A stretch of 64,000 nucleotides of DNA. It comes from Perognathus longimembris pacificus (lineage: Eukaryota; Chordata; Mammalia; Rodentia; Heteromyidae). The translations under genes were made by a program, and so were the position numbers. The stretch's first letter is position 1. Each line of letters begins with the position of its first letter. Positions 33,087 through 47,800 of the stretch are shown in pieces. Under the pieces are notes generated by a model. That model searched no databases, had not been told where the DNA came from, and saw only the letters and a program-made list of their open reading frames with translations. The DNA is taken from assembly GCF_023159225.1 (NCBI RefSeq), contig NC_063171.1, forward strand, positions 6,162,386-6,226,385, in the 5' to 3' direction.

Positions 33087-36017
33087 TTTTGTCATCCTAT
33101 ATCACGAGAAGGGAGTCTCATCTCACTGAAAGATTCTCTCCATCTTCAATGCTTCAATTAAGCTACCAGCTTAACTAGTGAATGAAGTAGATCCTTCAGT
33201 AAATAACACACTGTTTTCTAAATCTGGAGGACCCATTCCTGTCTGGAACTCCATTTGAGGGTTTTTGTTTTTTGTCTTTTTTTAATTCAGGCTCAAAAGA
33301 AGAACCAGTAGAATACCTTTTAAGAAATGAGAACCTGAGACTAAAAAGCATCTACTTAAGAATAATCACACCCTATCCAAGTGAAATTACAAGGCCTAAT
33401 AGCCTTCTTGCTTCTGCTGGTCTTTCAAAGATAGCCAATTTTAGAAATTACCTTTAATCTCTTGATATGGATGCAAAGAAATAAACAAGCAGTCAATGCT
33501 TGTCACATCAATTTAGAGTATTTAGGAATTGACAACAGCAAGGTATGAAGATGATATAAGCATTATTTATCTTTCTTAGTCAGAATTACATTCTTAGAAA
33601 TGCTAGGAAAATGTATTTGGCCTAACTCAGTATTGTTATCTGACCCACTTGTATCTGCTCACTTCTAAAGGAGAATTCTCTGGAGATGAGTTGGTAGGAA
33701 AGAAGTCAGGATAAACAAGCTGCCATTCTGACAAATGAGGGCCAGCTAGAAAACCAGGGCATTGCACAGAGAAGAGAAAGGAAGCAGGCCCTGTGCTAAG
33801 CGGGTCTTCCTAATCCAAGGTCTGCGTTTTCTCTTCTAGAATATCTGCAATTGTGACGTCACTTTCATCTACTAGGCTGGTCTCTGATTCTTTCTATGAA
33901 CACAACATTCTTAGAACCATGCTTTACTATGTCTAGGAGGGTGATTCTAGAGGGATGCCTAGGGGGTAAGACATGAACACCATACCATAGGCTAGGACCC
34001 TGAGAGGATGCAGGGGGAAAAGCAAGACACAGGCATTCTTTGATTTTTCTCTATTTTAACAAACCTCCCCCTCTCCCTTGCCTTTAGGTGATCTGTTCTG
34101 TTCTGCTGGACTGAAACTATGAGTCAAAGAAATCTTTTCTCCTTTTAATTTGTTTCTGGTGTTCTCTCAATAATGAGAAAGCTAGCTAGCACAACTGGTC
34201 TCCGTTTTCTGTGAGGACAGGGGTTTGGTGAGCTAAGGATTGTTGGGGCCCTGTAGCTTCTGGTCTCATTTCCTGACTTATTAGTACGCATTTCTACTTA
34301 GGATTCACAGCAAGATTATTAGCAATTATAGGAATTCTGTGTTGTTCATCTAAGACATAGTCGAAGGTGATTATAGTGAGCATCACTTTTGCCAGGGAAT
34401 CTGAAGAGCTTTTTACATTAGTAAAGGAACTAGCTGTTTATTGGCTGTGGTACTAAAAATATAAGACAAGTTTTGAAGAACACAGTGTCTGCAACTCTTA
34501 AACAAGAAAGCAGATTACTCAAAGAACTATCCACTGGGTATTCCCCTGGGGAGAAATCATGGTTTTTGGACAGCATTAAAAATGAATTGTTACAAAGCTG
34601 AACTTAATATTCAAGTTTCTCTTGCAGGATGAAAGGAAGACAGAATCATAATACTAGAGTTGGGAGTTCTTGTTTCTTTCTTAGAGGAGGGTCTGAAGAC
34701 TTTAGTGCCTGGCCATTTAGAGGTTTGCCTGCTTATCTTTTCTCCATTTACTCTCAAGTCTGAGGGGAGCTCTCCATGCTGACTGCTACCAACAGTGCCC
34801 ATTACTAATTGCGAATAGTCATTATGTTATGGACTAACTGGGAAGAATCATTGTTATTGATGCTTCTGAGCAAAACCTCCAGCTCTGAATCTCAACAGAC
34901 GAGGCTCAACCACTAACTATGCCAGTTAAAGACCAGTAGTTGTGAAAGGTACAGCAAGAAGTTATTCAGTGTGCAACATTGGGAAGAGCAGAAGGGCTCA
35001 GTGGCCCTCAGGTCTGTGCTGTCTGTCCTTCTAAGATATTGTCATAGGTTCTAAATTATGTAACGAAGGGGCACAAGTGTTAGGGTTAGCCTTGTTTGTA
35101 CTGGTCTAGTTGATCACTGTAGGATCACCCAGTGGTGGGCAAGTGAGTTTGACTCTGGCTATGAGACATTTATCGATCACCCCTTCAATTGCCAGAATCC
35201 ATAGTGAATGGAGCTTTGCTGTTCTAACAATGAATTGTTCAGGTCCTTTTCTTGAGGTAGGGACCAGGACATGGACAGCACAGCACTCTTGCTCTTCAGC
35301 TTTGAAAGGGACTAACAGGATTAGGTATGTCCAGTGTTCAGGGCAGGTGCTCCTCCAGTGACTGATAAGCCTTCCACAAAAGTGAAAGAAGATTTTAAAA
35401 CGACATGCAAAACTGAGGCAGGGATTTCAGGCTCAAGTGAGGATTTGGTATCTTTCAGCAAGAACAGTTTCTAAGTTCTGTTACAATCAATGTATCCTAT
35501 ACGCGTTGTCTTGATTCATAGGCAGTTCAATGCCCTGAGATTTTGGCATTGCTGGGAAAACACAAGTTTGTCTCACTGATCCCATTTGCCATGTTTCCTT
35601 CCAAGTTTTACCAGGATAATACATTGAAAGACTTGTTAAAATAAAATAGCCCCTGGCTGTGAAAGAACAGGGCTTTTCCTGTTGTTGGGCCATGCAGAGC
35701 TTCTTTTGTTTGTATTCTTCCTTGCAAGGATTGTGAGTCAGGGAGGGCTAGGGTTTGTGTGTTTTTCTCCAATGTGTGTTCTTCTGGTATAAATAGGATT
35801 AAAAAGGAATGCAATTTTTTTTTAAACTGTCATCTTTTAAATCGCTGTCACCACATAGTTCCCAACTCCTGGGTTCCTTTTCTTTTAGGAGAAACACAGG
35901 TTTATTCAAATGGCCTTACCATGGAGGGCAAGCTAGAGGAACATGACAGGACTGCGATGCCCATGTGCAGATGGGATCTGACTATGAATGAGGCCTCCAG
36001 GAATTGGAACAGTTGAT
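33087..36017. other. No gene recognised
   Basis: Short open frames only. No SINE, LTR or coding relic is identified with confidence. Confidence 0.4.
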
Positions 36018-36359
36018 TGGCAATTTCTTTTTTTTTTTTTAGTTTAATCACTTTTATTTCAAGTATATTTTTAAAATCATAAATGGGGTTTTGTAATTCA
36101 AAGTTGAAACATTTTTTTCTTCATCACTTCAGAATCTGGCAAGCAATTCCAGACCATGCTTTCTAAATCCAGCCTTCATTGTTACTTTGCAGACTTCTGA
36201 GGCCTAGTATTTAAGCTAATCCATTCTAAATGTACATAAGCATTATATACTTCTCAATAAGATTTTTTTGGAAAAACATTCATCAAATACAAATAGTTTC
36301 TGTTCAAGGATCAGCAGTGAGGGAATACTATTAGAACACATATCAAGAAATCACTTACT

Positions 36360-36573
36360 GGGCTGGGGATATAGCCTAGTGGCAAGAGTGCCTGCCTCGG
36401 ATACACGAGGCCCTAGGTTTGATTCCCCAGCACCACATATACAGAAAACGGCCAGAAGCGGCGCTGTGGCTCAAGTGGCAGAGTGCTAGCCTTGAGCGGG
36501 AAGAAGCCAGGGACAGTGCTCAGGCCCTGAGTCCAAGGCCCAGGACTGGCAAAAAAAAAAAAAAAAAAAAAAA
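36360..36573 (+). repeat. Dimeric ID-type SINE inside the NUS1 retrocopy
   Basis: A full-length, low-divergence dimer with a long pure A tail (about 25). Perfect 15-bp TSD aagaaatcacttact at 36345-36359 and 36574-36588. It is younger than the retrocopy it interrupts and nearly identical to the copy inside L1 ORF1 (44403-44612). Confidence 0.96.
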
Positions 36574-37495
36574 AAGAAATCACTTACTCATTTTTTAAAG
36601 TAACAGAGCCAGTGCTGTTCTCTGCCATGAGAGAGAACATGTAAAATTAAATATTTTCACAGACTCTGGTAATATTTTATTTCCTACACAGGCCTCAGTT
36701 GAACTTACCTTTTATACTAAGTTACCACAGGCATTTAGTGAATAAAAATCCCAAGTGTTATTCCAAAGAACAACCAATTACTTTGGTGGGGGGGGGAGAT
36801 AACCACCTTGGGAATTTGTCAAATGGTTACTTACTTTAAATAAAAATAACTCATGGAAACATTTTTAAACTAACTTTGGGCATTACATGGATATTATTAT
36901 TTTAAAAAATCAAAAGTTAACTTTCTTTTTTTTTGGAAAATTTTTTTACCTTGACTTTTAAGATTACAACATTTGCTTTACTGATTTGACTAAATCAATA
37001 TTTAAGAATTTAATAAATAAAATTTTAAATTCTGTACTTCAGTGTATGAGTTCTTTTTCAAATGATCTTTACCCCTCAGAACAGACACTAGAGCAATACT
37101 CTCAAGTTACATTACTTGAATTCTAATAAAGAAATGAAATGGACGGACAGCTGAAGACAGGTATTCCCTGTGCCTAATGAGGATGCTTTGAACAACTTCA
37201 TTCCCTGAAGCTCCTCAAACTGTTTCCATTCAACAAGTCCATATATTATTCTTAAAAATAAAAGTTTGGTCACTAGAAAAAGACTGAACAAAAGGTATTC
37301 CTTCTTCAACCCCACATGACAACTGAGACAGCTCCAATCATTCCCTCCCCTCCCCACAGAAACAGGGAAGGGGCATGGGCTGAAGTTTTTCATCTGAAAT
37401 CTCAGCTCCTAAAACATCGCTGCTATCTGCTCCAAGTTGCAGGTTTGTGTACTTCGTTCTCCAACATTCCCCCATTTATAAGTTTATTTCCATAT

Positions 37496-37529
37496 GCACG
37501 CACACACACACACACAGATACACACACAG
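37496..37529. repeat. (CA)n microsatellite
   Basis: About 34 bp of CA dinucleotide with one GATA-type interruption, within the retrocopy 3' UTR. Confidence 0.85.
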
Positions 37530-37683
37530 TCATTCACTCTCAAGTAAGACACTTTTTTGTGTTGATAAATTATGAGCAATATGAACTAGGTGTATACAGG
37601 GTTTCATAGGTGCTTTGTAAACATCAGAGTCACTTGAATCCTTTTCTCCAAAAGCCTGAAATCAAATTGCACACCGGGGATCA

Positions 37684-39540
<1,857 letters not shown>

Positions 39541-40230
39541 TAGTAAAAAACAATAGTTTATTAAGATGCCATTAAATAACACTGGCCGTCAACCAGACAG
39601 AAGAGTACAGCACTCCTAGTGCTCCTGCTGTTACTATCCAAACTCCATTTCTTATCAGAATTATGTCTCACATTTCTGGGGGAGAGGAATCATATAATCA
39701 GACATTAGGTACACGAGTGGATCCTGGTAATTGTTTACTAATGGGGGCCTTGAGTGACAAATCCAGCAATTGATTACATTGGTGACCAAATTCTGGGTTA
39801 CCCTAAGTCGGGCATTATGTTCACATAGGCATGTGTCTTTTGAGCCAGGGTAGAAAAATGGTTAATTCTTAGTTATCATTGATACCTTGTCTTACCATGG
39901 TTGGTAGGGGAATTTCATCCTATGGGATGGGTGTGAAAGATTTCACTGAGAGTGGCCATCAAATGTCTCTCCCTTTCTCTTGGAGAATCTAAGTGTCAGC
40001 ACAAGCCCTATAGGATGATATAAAGGTGTTTTATAAGGCAGGGGTTGTAGGAAGCTGGTTGGGGTTGGAGTAGACATAGTTGCTTTCTCATGACAGATAA
40101 TGGAATGTGTGTCCTCATGTGTCCAGGATATGTTTTTACCTGCATATGTGCCAAAGTTTGAGTTCTGTGTGGTTTCTCCAAAAAGAGTGCAGAAGGTAGT
40201 AGCTGGGTCTGAACAAAACTGGGCTTCATG
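39541..40230 (-). mobile_element. Candidate degraded LTR / env 3' flank, minus strand
   Basis: Reading minus, this lies downstream of the env-like relic at 40700-40830. It contains an AATAAA (plus tttatt at 39557-39562) and, farther upstream, a ttataaaacac motif (plus about 40020-40035). The spacing between them is too long for a standard LTR core, so the assignment rests mainly on its position after env. Confidence 0.3.
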
Positions 40231-40689
40231 GGAACCTGAATAAAATAGAATTCTGGTACTAAATGAAATTACTTAGGTCTGTTCATTGGTTCTATATTTC
40301 CTCCCTTGGCCAGTGAAGAGATGATTCTTCAGGAGACTGACAGAGTTGGCCCCACTCGAGGGTTGTTGAAGATGAGACATCTCCTATTATCTACAGCTTC
40401 TTACTGCTGAGAAGGGTCACATCTCTGAGGAAGTAGGTAGTCACTTTGGAGGACAGATTGAAGCCAAACTGCTGAAAAACTATGGGTACGGAATAGAGTA
40501 AAGTTTTAATCAATGGGTTATTCCATTCTGAAAGAAGCTTGTTAGGAAGTAGAAAATGCTTGGATTAAAATTAAGGACAATGGCCAGAGGTCTGGAAAGG
40601 GGATTAATCTATTTAAAAAATTGACCAGATATCAAGCTTCCAGGGAAATCATTCAATAATCAAACGTTTGGGTATTTTTTGGTCATCCT

Positions 40690-41010
40690 GAGTGATTTCA
40701 ATTACCTGATTAACACAAATATAATTTCTCCTGCAGGATCACATAGTTCCCTTCTTGGCTGGTAACTAAGAGAGATAGAGCCCTATGGTTTTTGAGGACC
40801 ACAAGTTGGGAATTGGTATTGCACAGTCTGCATAGAGTTGACTAGTTTGACCTAGTGGCTTAGCAATAAGGACCACTCAGAAATCTGTACAGGATTGGGT
40901 ACATCATTCCCTCCTATGGGCACTCTTTTTTTTTCCCCCCTATGGGCACTCTTGAGAGAACATCAGGTTAGGATAAATGAGGTAGGTTCTGTTCTACACC
41001 ATTAGTCAGG
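40690..41010 (-). pseudogene. env: ERV env transmembrane-subunit relic
   Basis: On the minus strand near 40740-40815 a frame of about 30 codons has the spacing of a gammaretrovirus-like TM ectodomain: a heptad-type leucine segment, an Asn/Arg pair, a leucine run, then Glu-Gly and a downstream Leu-Gln-Glu...Cys. Stops follow immediately (near 40715). The surrounding sequence to about 41010 is in broken frames. This is an old, non-functional copy. A pol region is not recognisable, and the right side is cut by L1 sequence at 41258. Confidence 0.55.
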
Positions 41011-41257
41011 TTACAGTTGGCTTTTGGACAGAATGTCCAAAATTTGGGATAATTGGATTGAAAATAGGATATATAACTCTGGAACAAAATAGAGTTCAAA
41101 GGCATTTCTAGGTAGGACCAGAAAAAATGGCCACACAGGAAACACATTTGAGCTTCTGGGTCCAGGCTTTGTTAGATAGCCCTTTCCCTGTTGAGTTGTT
41201 AGTGGTGCAGTTAAATGAGGATTAGCCTGATACCATGTTGCCGTACTGTTCTTTCTG

Positions 41258-41454
41258 GACAAAGGCCTCATATCTAAAATAGATGCAGAACTAAAAAAAA
41301 TTACATTTCTCCAAAACAAAACCGCAAAGAACCAATAGCCTCACCAAGTGGGCTAAAGACTTAAAAAGAGACTTCTCTGATGAGGAAATGAGAATGGCCA
41401 AGAGACATATGAAAAAGTGCTCTACATCACTGGCCATAAAAGAAATGTAAATCA
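41258..41454 (+). mobile_element. Older 5'-truncated L1, left piece
   Basis: The sequence from gacaaaggcctcatatctaa corresponds to ORF2 of the young L1 at about 47942-48137, with several substitutions. It ends at the target duplication (41438-41454) and continues without gap at 49183, where 'aaacaacattgagattcc' follows. The 7.7-kb L1 between is thus an insertion into this element. Confidence 0.93.
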
Positions 41455-43414
41455 GTTTTGTTTTTTTTCGAGGAAGACGGCGGAGGAGCGGCAGAGCCCT
41501 TGCAGAGCTCCCTCCGATATCGTAGTTTTCTCACCTCATAGAAACTGTTTCTCCTAGAAAGACAGCCAAAGTAAGTTCTAACAGTACAGGGATTCTGAAC
41601 AGGAAGGAAAAATCGACTTTGCTGGTCTGAAAACACAGATTTGAGCTCCGGGTGGCGTCCCACCGCGGCGCCAGCGCCGGCTCCGGCACAGTGCCGGGCA
41701 CAGCCCCCGGCACTCCGCACAGCTAAAGCGTTAAATACTCCAGACGGCAGCCGAGCACGGAGGACCTGACATCGCAGAGACCGCGTGAGTACCCCAAAAG
41801 TTATCCTCACTTGTGCCCACAGTCCAGCTTCTGGAAGGCATCCCTGTCCCCACCGCCAGAGCAAAGCGCCATCTTTGCCACTGGCATAGGGTCAGACCAG
41901 ACTGGAACTGAAGCGGGCCTGGGGAAAGCGAGGTCAAAAAAGCCATCTTTGAAAAGGGCAGGAGGGGCGGAATCAGTGAGAACCAGCTCCGCCCAGAAGA
42001 ACGCCCCCTGCCCTGGCGGGAGGCGAGTCGGGGGCTTAGCCAGAGAAGCCCCGCCCTGCCCGCCGGAACTTCTAAACTTAAAGCAAAAGCTGCGAGCAGC
42101 TACCAGGGGCACGGAAACAACAGACGGAGGAACAAACAGTTCCGGGGACAGCTAAACGGTCCCGTCACAGAGGAAGCTAATTCCCAGCCCAAAACGGAGC
42201 TGCATTCCATAGCTACCTATGCCAAGGAGGCCGCCTCCCTCAGGCAAGCAACTCTCAGTGGAGCAAAACAGGCCAGAGGTGGCCCGCCCTGCTGAGTTCA
42301 CAGCCTAGTCAAGACCAGGCATCAAAGGCAGCGGCCCCACAGCAGACAGAGGAGCCACAGTTCCTGAGACTGCCCACGTCCCCATCGACAGAGGACGCCC
42401 AAGGCCTGCCTGCAAGCCGTGCGAACCTCAGAGACCCACGATTGCACCAACAGGGGAGAAGGTCAGAACAGAACCACCCCTTGCCAACTGAAATCAAGTC
42501 AAACCAGCCAATCAGGAAAATAGACTGCAGTCCATTGCAGGGAAACCAGAGACTGGTTTCTTTTTCTTTTCAAACATTTTTTTTAAACTTTTCTTTTAAA
42601 TTTTCTTTTTAATTTTTTCACACCTGAAACATCATTGGCTTTTTTTTTTTTTTGGTTTGTTTGTTTTTTGTTTGTTTTCCATTTTTACTGGTTTGTTTTA
42701 TCAAGTATTTTTTGTGTTTGTTTATTTGTTTGGGTTGTTCCTTTTCTGTTATTTTCCTTTTTATTTACTTATGCTTCCTTTTTAAATAATTTTTCTCTGT
42801 TTTGTGTATCTGTCTTCCAGTATTTTTACTTCATTTCTCTCGTTGCGTCCTCTTCCTTTAAAAATTACTTTCCTATAAATAACACCTACACCCTTTTCTG
42901 CTAACTCTCCAGTGTCTGTCATTTTATCAATGTTCTTTCTACTGATTCTACTCTTCTCCACATTTCCACGTCACTGAAACTAAACCAAAATCACCACCAC
43001 CCCCCCAATACACTTTATTCTCTTTACTACCTCCAACTTACCCTCCTGACTTACTGCCTGGACCTCCAGGTTCCATTGACTCCGGGTTATTGGATAGAGG
43101 GTATCCCAGCTTAATACGAGTGAATCAAAGGGGTTCATAGAGAAAGCCAGTCCTAAAAGAACTTAATATAAAAACAAGAATTGCATATAAGGTTGTAACA
43201 GTAAATAAGTAACTACTGAATACAGGGCCCAGGATCGGATGTTATATTGAAATTCTATTCTTTAGGAACACCAAATCTAACTTTATAGACAGGTATACAA
43301 GTTATCTGTATATAATTGTGAAATTGTAAGATTTACACAACAGTGCTTGGTAAGGGCTGCTTTGGGTCTTAAACAGTGCTCACAGGTGCTGGTAGACTGG
43401 CATTCCCAATTCAA
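41455..43414 (+). promoter_or_regulatory. L1 5' UTR / internal promoter region
   Basis: Starts with gaggaagacggcggaggagc after a short T-rich run, is CpG-rich to about 42500, then T-rich (42540-42900) and C/A-rich up to ORF1. A GC-rich leading block with an aagatggcgg-like start is the usual layout of mammalian L1 5' UTRs, which act as internal pol II promoters (YY1-type site). No monomer repeats of the mouse type are seen. Confidence 0.75.
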
Positions 43415-44748
43415 ATGGGCAGAAGAAACACAAGAAAGATGGCAAATAATGAAGTCTTATCCCCCACTCAAAACAAGCAGGAAGCAGAGCAGTCAATCAA
43501 AAACATAGAAGAAAACCCCCAAAATGCTCTACAAAGTTTACTGATAAACATGATAAATGAAAAGTTTGAATCTCTTCAGTCAATTATGTTAGAGTGTGAG
43601 GAGGCAAAGCAAAAATTAATGGAGAATTTCATGGCATCCACAAATAGAAAGATAAGTGAGTCAAATGAAAAGATAGCTACCCAACTTAAAGATTTGAGAC
43701 AACACTCAAAACCAAAGTAATGAAGTTAATGAAGTAAAGAAGTCCATACAGGACCTAAGAAATGACATGGAAATCATCAGGAAAGACCAGTCAGAAGGAA
43801 AAGAGATTCGAAATCAAGTAGCTAGCCTACAGTCCCAACTAACTGAAGCAGAGGATCGAATCTCAGGAGCTGAAGATTCCTTAGATTCTATGGAGAAAAA
43901 TCAAAAATCAATACAAATCCAGTCCAAGCAACAAAACAGATCGCTACAGGAGATTCAAGACACAATCAGGAAGCCCAATTTAAGGATAATAGCTATTGAG
44001 GAAAACTTGGAGAAAGAGGTTAATGGGATAGGCAACCTATTTAACAGAATATTAGCTGAGAACTTCCCAAACATCCAGAAGGAAAGGCCTATACAGATAC
44101 AAGAAGCATTTAGAACCCCAAATCGACCAGACCAGAATAGGACTTCCCACGACACATTGTGATCAAAACAGCTTCAGCAGAGTGCAAGGAAAAAATACTC
44201 AAAGCTGTTAGGGCAAAGAAAACTATCACATATAAAGGAAAAGCAATCAGAATTACCCCAGACTTCTCAGCAGAGACCATGAAAGCAAGGAGAGCCTGGA
44301 ATGAAGTATACCAAACTCTAAATAAAAATAACTACCAACCAAGAATTCTGTACCCCGCCAAACTCTCCTTCATAGCCGAAGGTCAAATAAAAGTCTTCCA
44401 CAGGGGCTGGGGATATAGCCTAGTGGCAAGAGTGCCTGCCTCGGATACACGAGGCCCTAGGTTCGATTCCCCAGCACCACATATACAGAAAACGGCCAGA
44501 AGCGGCGCTGTGGCTCAGGTGGCAGAGTGCTAGCCTTGAGCGGGAGGAAGCCAGGGACAGTGCTCAGGCCCTGAGTCCAAGGCCCAGGACTGGCCAAAAA
44601 AAAAAAAAAAAAAAAAGTCTTCCACAATAAGGAAAAACTGAAACAATATATCTCCACCAAACCAGCTTTACACAAAATCCTTAAAGATGTACTATACAGG
44701 GAAAATAATCAAGATCCCAACACAGACAGAGAAATGAACCCTAATTAG
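43415..44748 (+). pseudogene. L1 ORF1 (RNA-binding chaperone), disabled
   Basis: ORF1p binds L1 RNA as a coiled-coil trimer. The start MGRRNTRKMANN is at 43415. A Glu/Gln/Lys-rich coiled-coil segment covers about 43480-43960. The central RNA-binding part follows, and the C-terminal domain (ITYKGKAIRITPDFSAETMK, then W..VYQTL and ILYPAKLSF) spans about 44225-44400. Two frameshifts (near 43700 and 44145) and a dimeric SINE (44403-44612) interrupt it. After the SINE the frame resumes (KLKQYISTKPALHKILKDVL) and ends at TAG 44746-44748. No complete protein can be made. Confidence 0.92.
44403..44612 (+). repeat. Dimeric ID-type SINE inside L1 ORF1
   Basis: A full-length, consensus-like dimer with a pure A tail. 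TSD aaaagtcttccaca at 44389-44402 and 44613-44626. It contains cgaggccctaggttcgattc like the copy at 36360, pointing to a common young subfamily. Because SINEs of this class use the L1 machinery, this is a SINE disabling a member of its likely driver family. Confidence 0.96.
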
Positions 44749-44807
44749 TAAACACTAGATCAAGAAATGGGAAGACACAGCTTTAAACAAGATACAAGAT
44801 AATGATA

Positions 44808-47800
44808 ATGAAAGGAACAAACGATCACCTCTCAATCCTAACTGTCAACATTAATGGACTTAATTCTCCAATCAAATGACATAGGCTCATAACTTGGATC
44901 AAAAATCAAGATCCATCTTTCTGCTGCCTCCAAGAGACACATCTATCCAGCAAAAGTAAACATCTTCTAAAAGTGAAAGGCTGGAAACAAATCTATCAAG
45001 CAAATGGCCCCCATAAGCAGGCTGGAGTTGCAATCCTAGTATCAGACAAAATTGACTTCAAATTAAAAAAGGTAAGAAGAGACAAAGAAGGTTACTACAT
45101 ACTAGTAAAAGGATCTCTCCAACAGGAAGAAATAACCATCCTAAATATCTACACGCCAAATGCAGGAGCACCCAACTTCATCAAACAAACACTACTGGCT
45201 CTAAAAACATTCATAGACCCAAACACAATGATAGTGGGGGACTTTAACACTCCACTATCACCTCTGGACAGATCAACACACCAAAAACTGAACAAAGAAA
45301 CCACAGAACTAAACAATTGCATAGACCAACTAGACTTAATCAACATCTACAGAATATTCCACCCAGCAAGGACAGAATACACATTCTTTTCAGCAGCACA
45401 TGGAACATTCTCCAAAATAGATCACATCTTAGGGCACAAAGAAAATCTGTACAAATTCAGAAGTATCAAAATCATTCCCTGCATTCTTTCAGACCACAAT
45501 GGAATAAAATTAGAGCTCAACTCACTCAGCCACCACAGAAAATCCCACAATTCATGGAGACTAAAGAACACACTGCTGAACCATCAGTGGATCATTGAAG
45601 AAATTAAAACAGAAATTCAAATGTTTATGGACTTCAACCAAGTTGAGGACACAAAGTACCAGCTCCTTTGGGACACAGCAAAGGCAGTACTCAGAGGAAA
45701 ATTTATATCTCTGAGTACATACATCAACAAACTGGAGAAACAGCAACTCAGTAATTTAAGGAAGCACCTTAATTTTCTGGAGAGAGAACAGCAAGCCAAA
45801 CCCCAAGTCAATAGACAGAAGCAAATAATTAAAATCAAATCAGAATTAAATCAATTAGAGACGAAAAAAACCATCGAAAGAATCAACAAAACAAAGAGTT
45901 GGTTCTTTGAAAAAATCAACAAGATAGACAGACCCCTGGCAAACCTGACCAAAGAACGAAGGCAGCACACTCAAATAAACAAGATAAGAGATGAAACAGG
46001 TAGCATCACCACAGAAATAACCGAAATTCAGAAAATAATAAGGGACTATTTTGCAAACCTTTATGCCAACAAATTCGAGAACTTGGAAGAAATGGATGAT
46101 TTCCTAGAAAAAATTGATACCCCCAAACTCAACTATGAAGACTTAAACCTTCTAAACAGACCCATATCCAGTATTGAAATAGAAACAGCAATAAATGATC
46201 TCCCATCCAAGAAAAGCCCAGGTCCAGACGGATTCACCGCAGCATTCTACAAGGCCTTCAAAACAGAACTCACTCCAATATTTCTCAAACTCTTCAATGA
46301 AATTGAAAGAGAACGTTCACTACCAGACTCATTTTATGAAGCCAGTATAACCCTCATCCCAAAACCAGGCAGAGACTCATCACGGAAAGAGGACTACAGA
46401 CCAATCTCCCTGATGAACATAGATGCAAAAATTCTCAACAAAATTCTGGCCAATCGACTTCAACAGGTCATCAAAAAAATCATACACCACGATCAAACTG
46501 GATTCATCCCAGGGATGCAAAGCTGGTTTAATATATGCAAGTCAATTAATGTAATCCACCACATCAACCGGAGCAAGGTAAAGAACCACATGGTTTTATC
46601 GCTGGATGCGGAAAAAGCGTTCGATAAAATCCAGCACCCATTTAGGCTAAAAGCCCTGGAAAAACTGGGATGCCAGGGAACATTCCTGAATATGATCAAG
46701 GCAGTTTATGACAAACCAACAGCAAGCATAACTCTAAATGGTGAAAAACTAAAGCCATTCCCTTTAAAATCAGGAACAAGGCAGGGATGTCCACTCTCTC
46801 CCCTGCTCTTCAACATAGTACTAGAATTCCTAGCCAGAGCAATTAGGCAAGAAGAGAATATAAAGGGGATCCAAATAGGAAAAGATGAAGTTAAACTTTC
46901 TCTCTTCGCAGATGACATGATCCTATACCTAAAGAATCCCATAGACTCTACCCCCAAGCTACTAGAGCTGATCCAAAACTTTGGCAAAGTTGCAGGATAT
47001 AAAATAAACCTTCAAAAATCAACGGCCTTTCTCTATGCTAACAACCCGAAGACCGAGGCTGAAATCAGGAAAGCAACTCCTTTTGCAATAGCCCCCAAAA
47101 ACATAAAATACCTAGGAATAACCTTAACCAAAGAAGTGAAAGACCTCTTTGAAGAGAACTTTAAAAGCTTGAAAAATGAAATTAAGTCAGAACTAAGAAA
47201 ATGGAAAAACCTCCCATGCTCCTGGATTGGAAGGATTAATATAATCAAAATGGCAATATTGCCAAAGGCTATCTACAAATTCAATGCAATACCCATTAAT
47301 ATCCCAACACCATTCTTTAATGAAATAGAGGAAGCAATCCAGAAATTCATATGGAACAATAAAAGACCTAGAATAGCAAAAACACTCCTAAGCAGAAAGA
47401 ACAGTGCTGGAGGAATTACAATACCCAACTTCAAGCTGTATTATAAAGCTATAGTAATAAAAACAGCTTGGTATTGGCACCGGAACAGGCCTGAAGACCA
47501 GTGGAACAGAATTGAAGACCCAGAATTAAACCCACAGAACTACGCCTACTTAATCTTTGATAAAGGAGCTAAAACAATAGTATGGAAGAAAGATAGCCTC
47601 TTTAACAAGTGGTGCTGGCAAAACTGGCTCAACACATGCAACAAACTAAAACTAGATCCTTATATATCACCCTGCACCAAAATCAATTCCAAATGGATTA
47701 AAGACCTTGAAATCAAAACAGGCACCCTGAAAACACTAAAGGAAGGAGTAGGAGAAACACTTGGGCTCCTTGGCACAGGACAGAACTTCCTTAACAAAGA

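Larger units (their letters stand above)
36032..37683 (-). other. NUS1: 3' UTR and poly(A) of the NUS1 retrocopy
   Basis: On the minus strand this 1.65-kb AU-rich sequence follows the NUS1 stop codon. It ends with AATAAA (plus tttatt at 36053-36058) 13 bases before a poly(A) tract (plus T-run 36032-36040). A dimeric SINE has later inserted within it (36360-36573). The left TSD is tggcaatttctttt at 36018-36031. Confidence 0.88.

Noticed and set aside
40925..40955. Repeated 'cctatgggcactctt' around a T/C run
   Set aside because: A 15-bp local duplication of the slippage type; too short to call an insertion site.
41427..42155. Several 100-145 codon frames on both strands
   Set aside because: CpG-rich L1 5' UTR; frames overlap in several registers and carry no domain.
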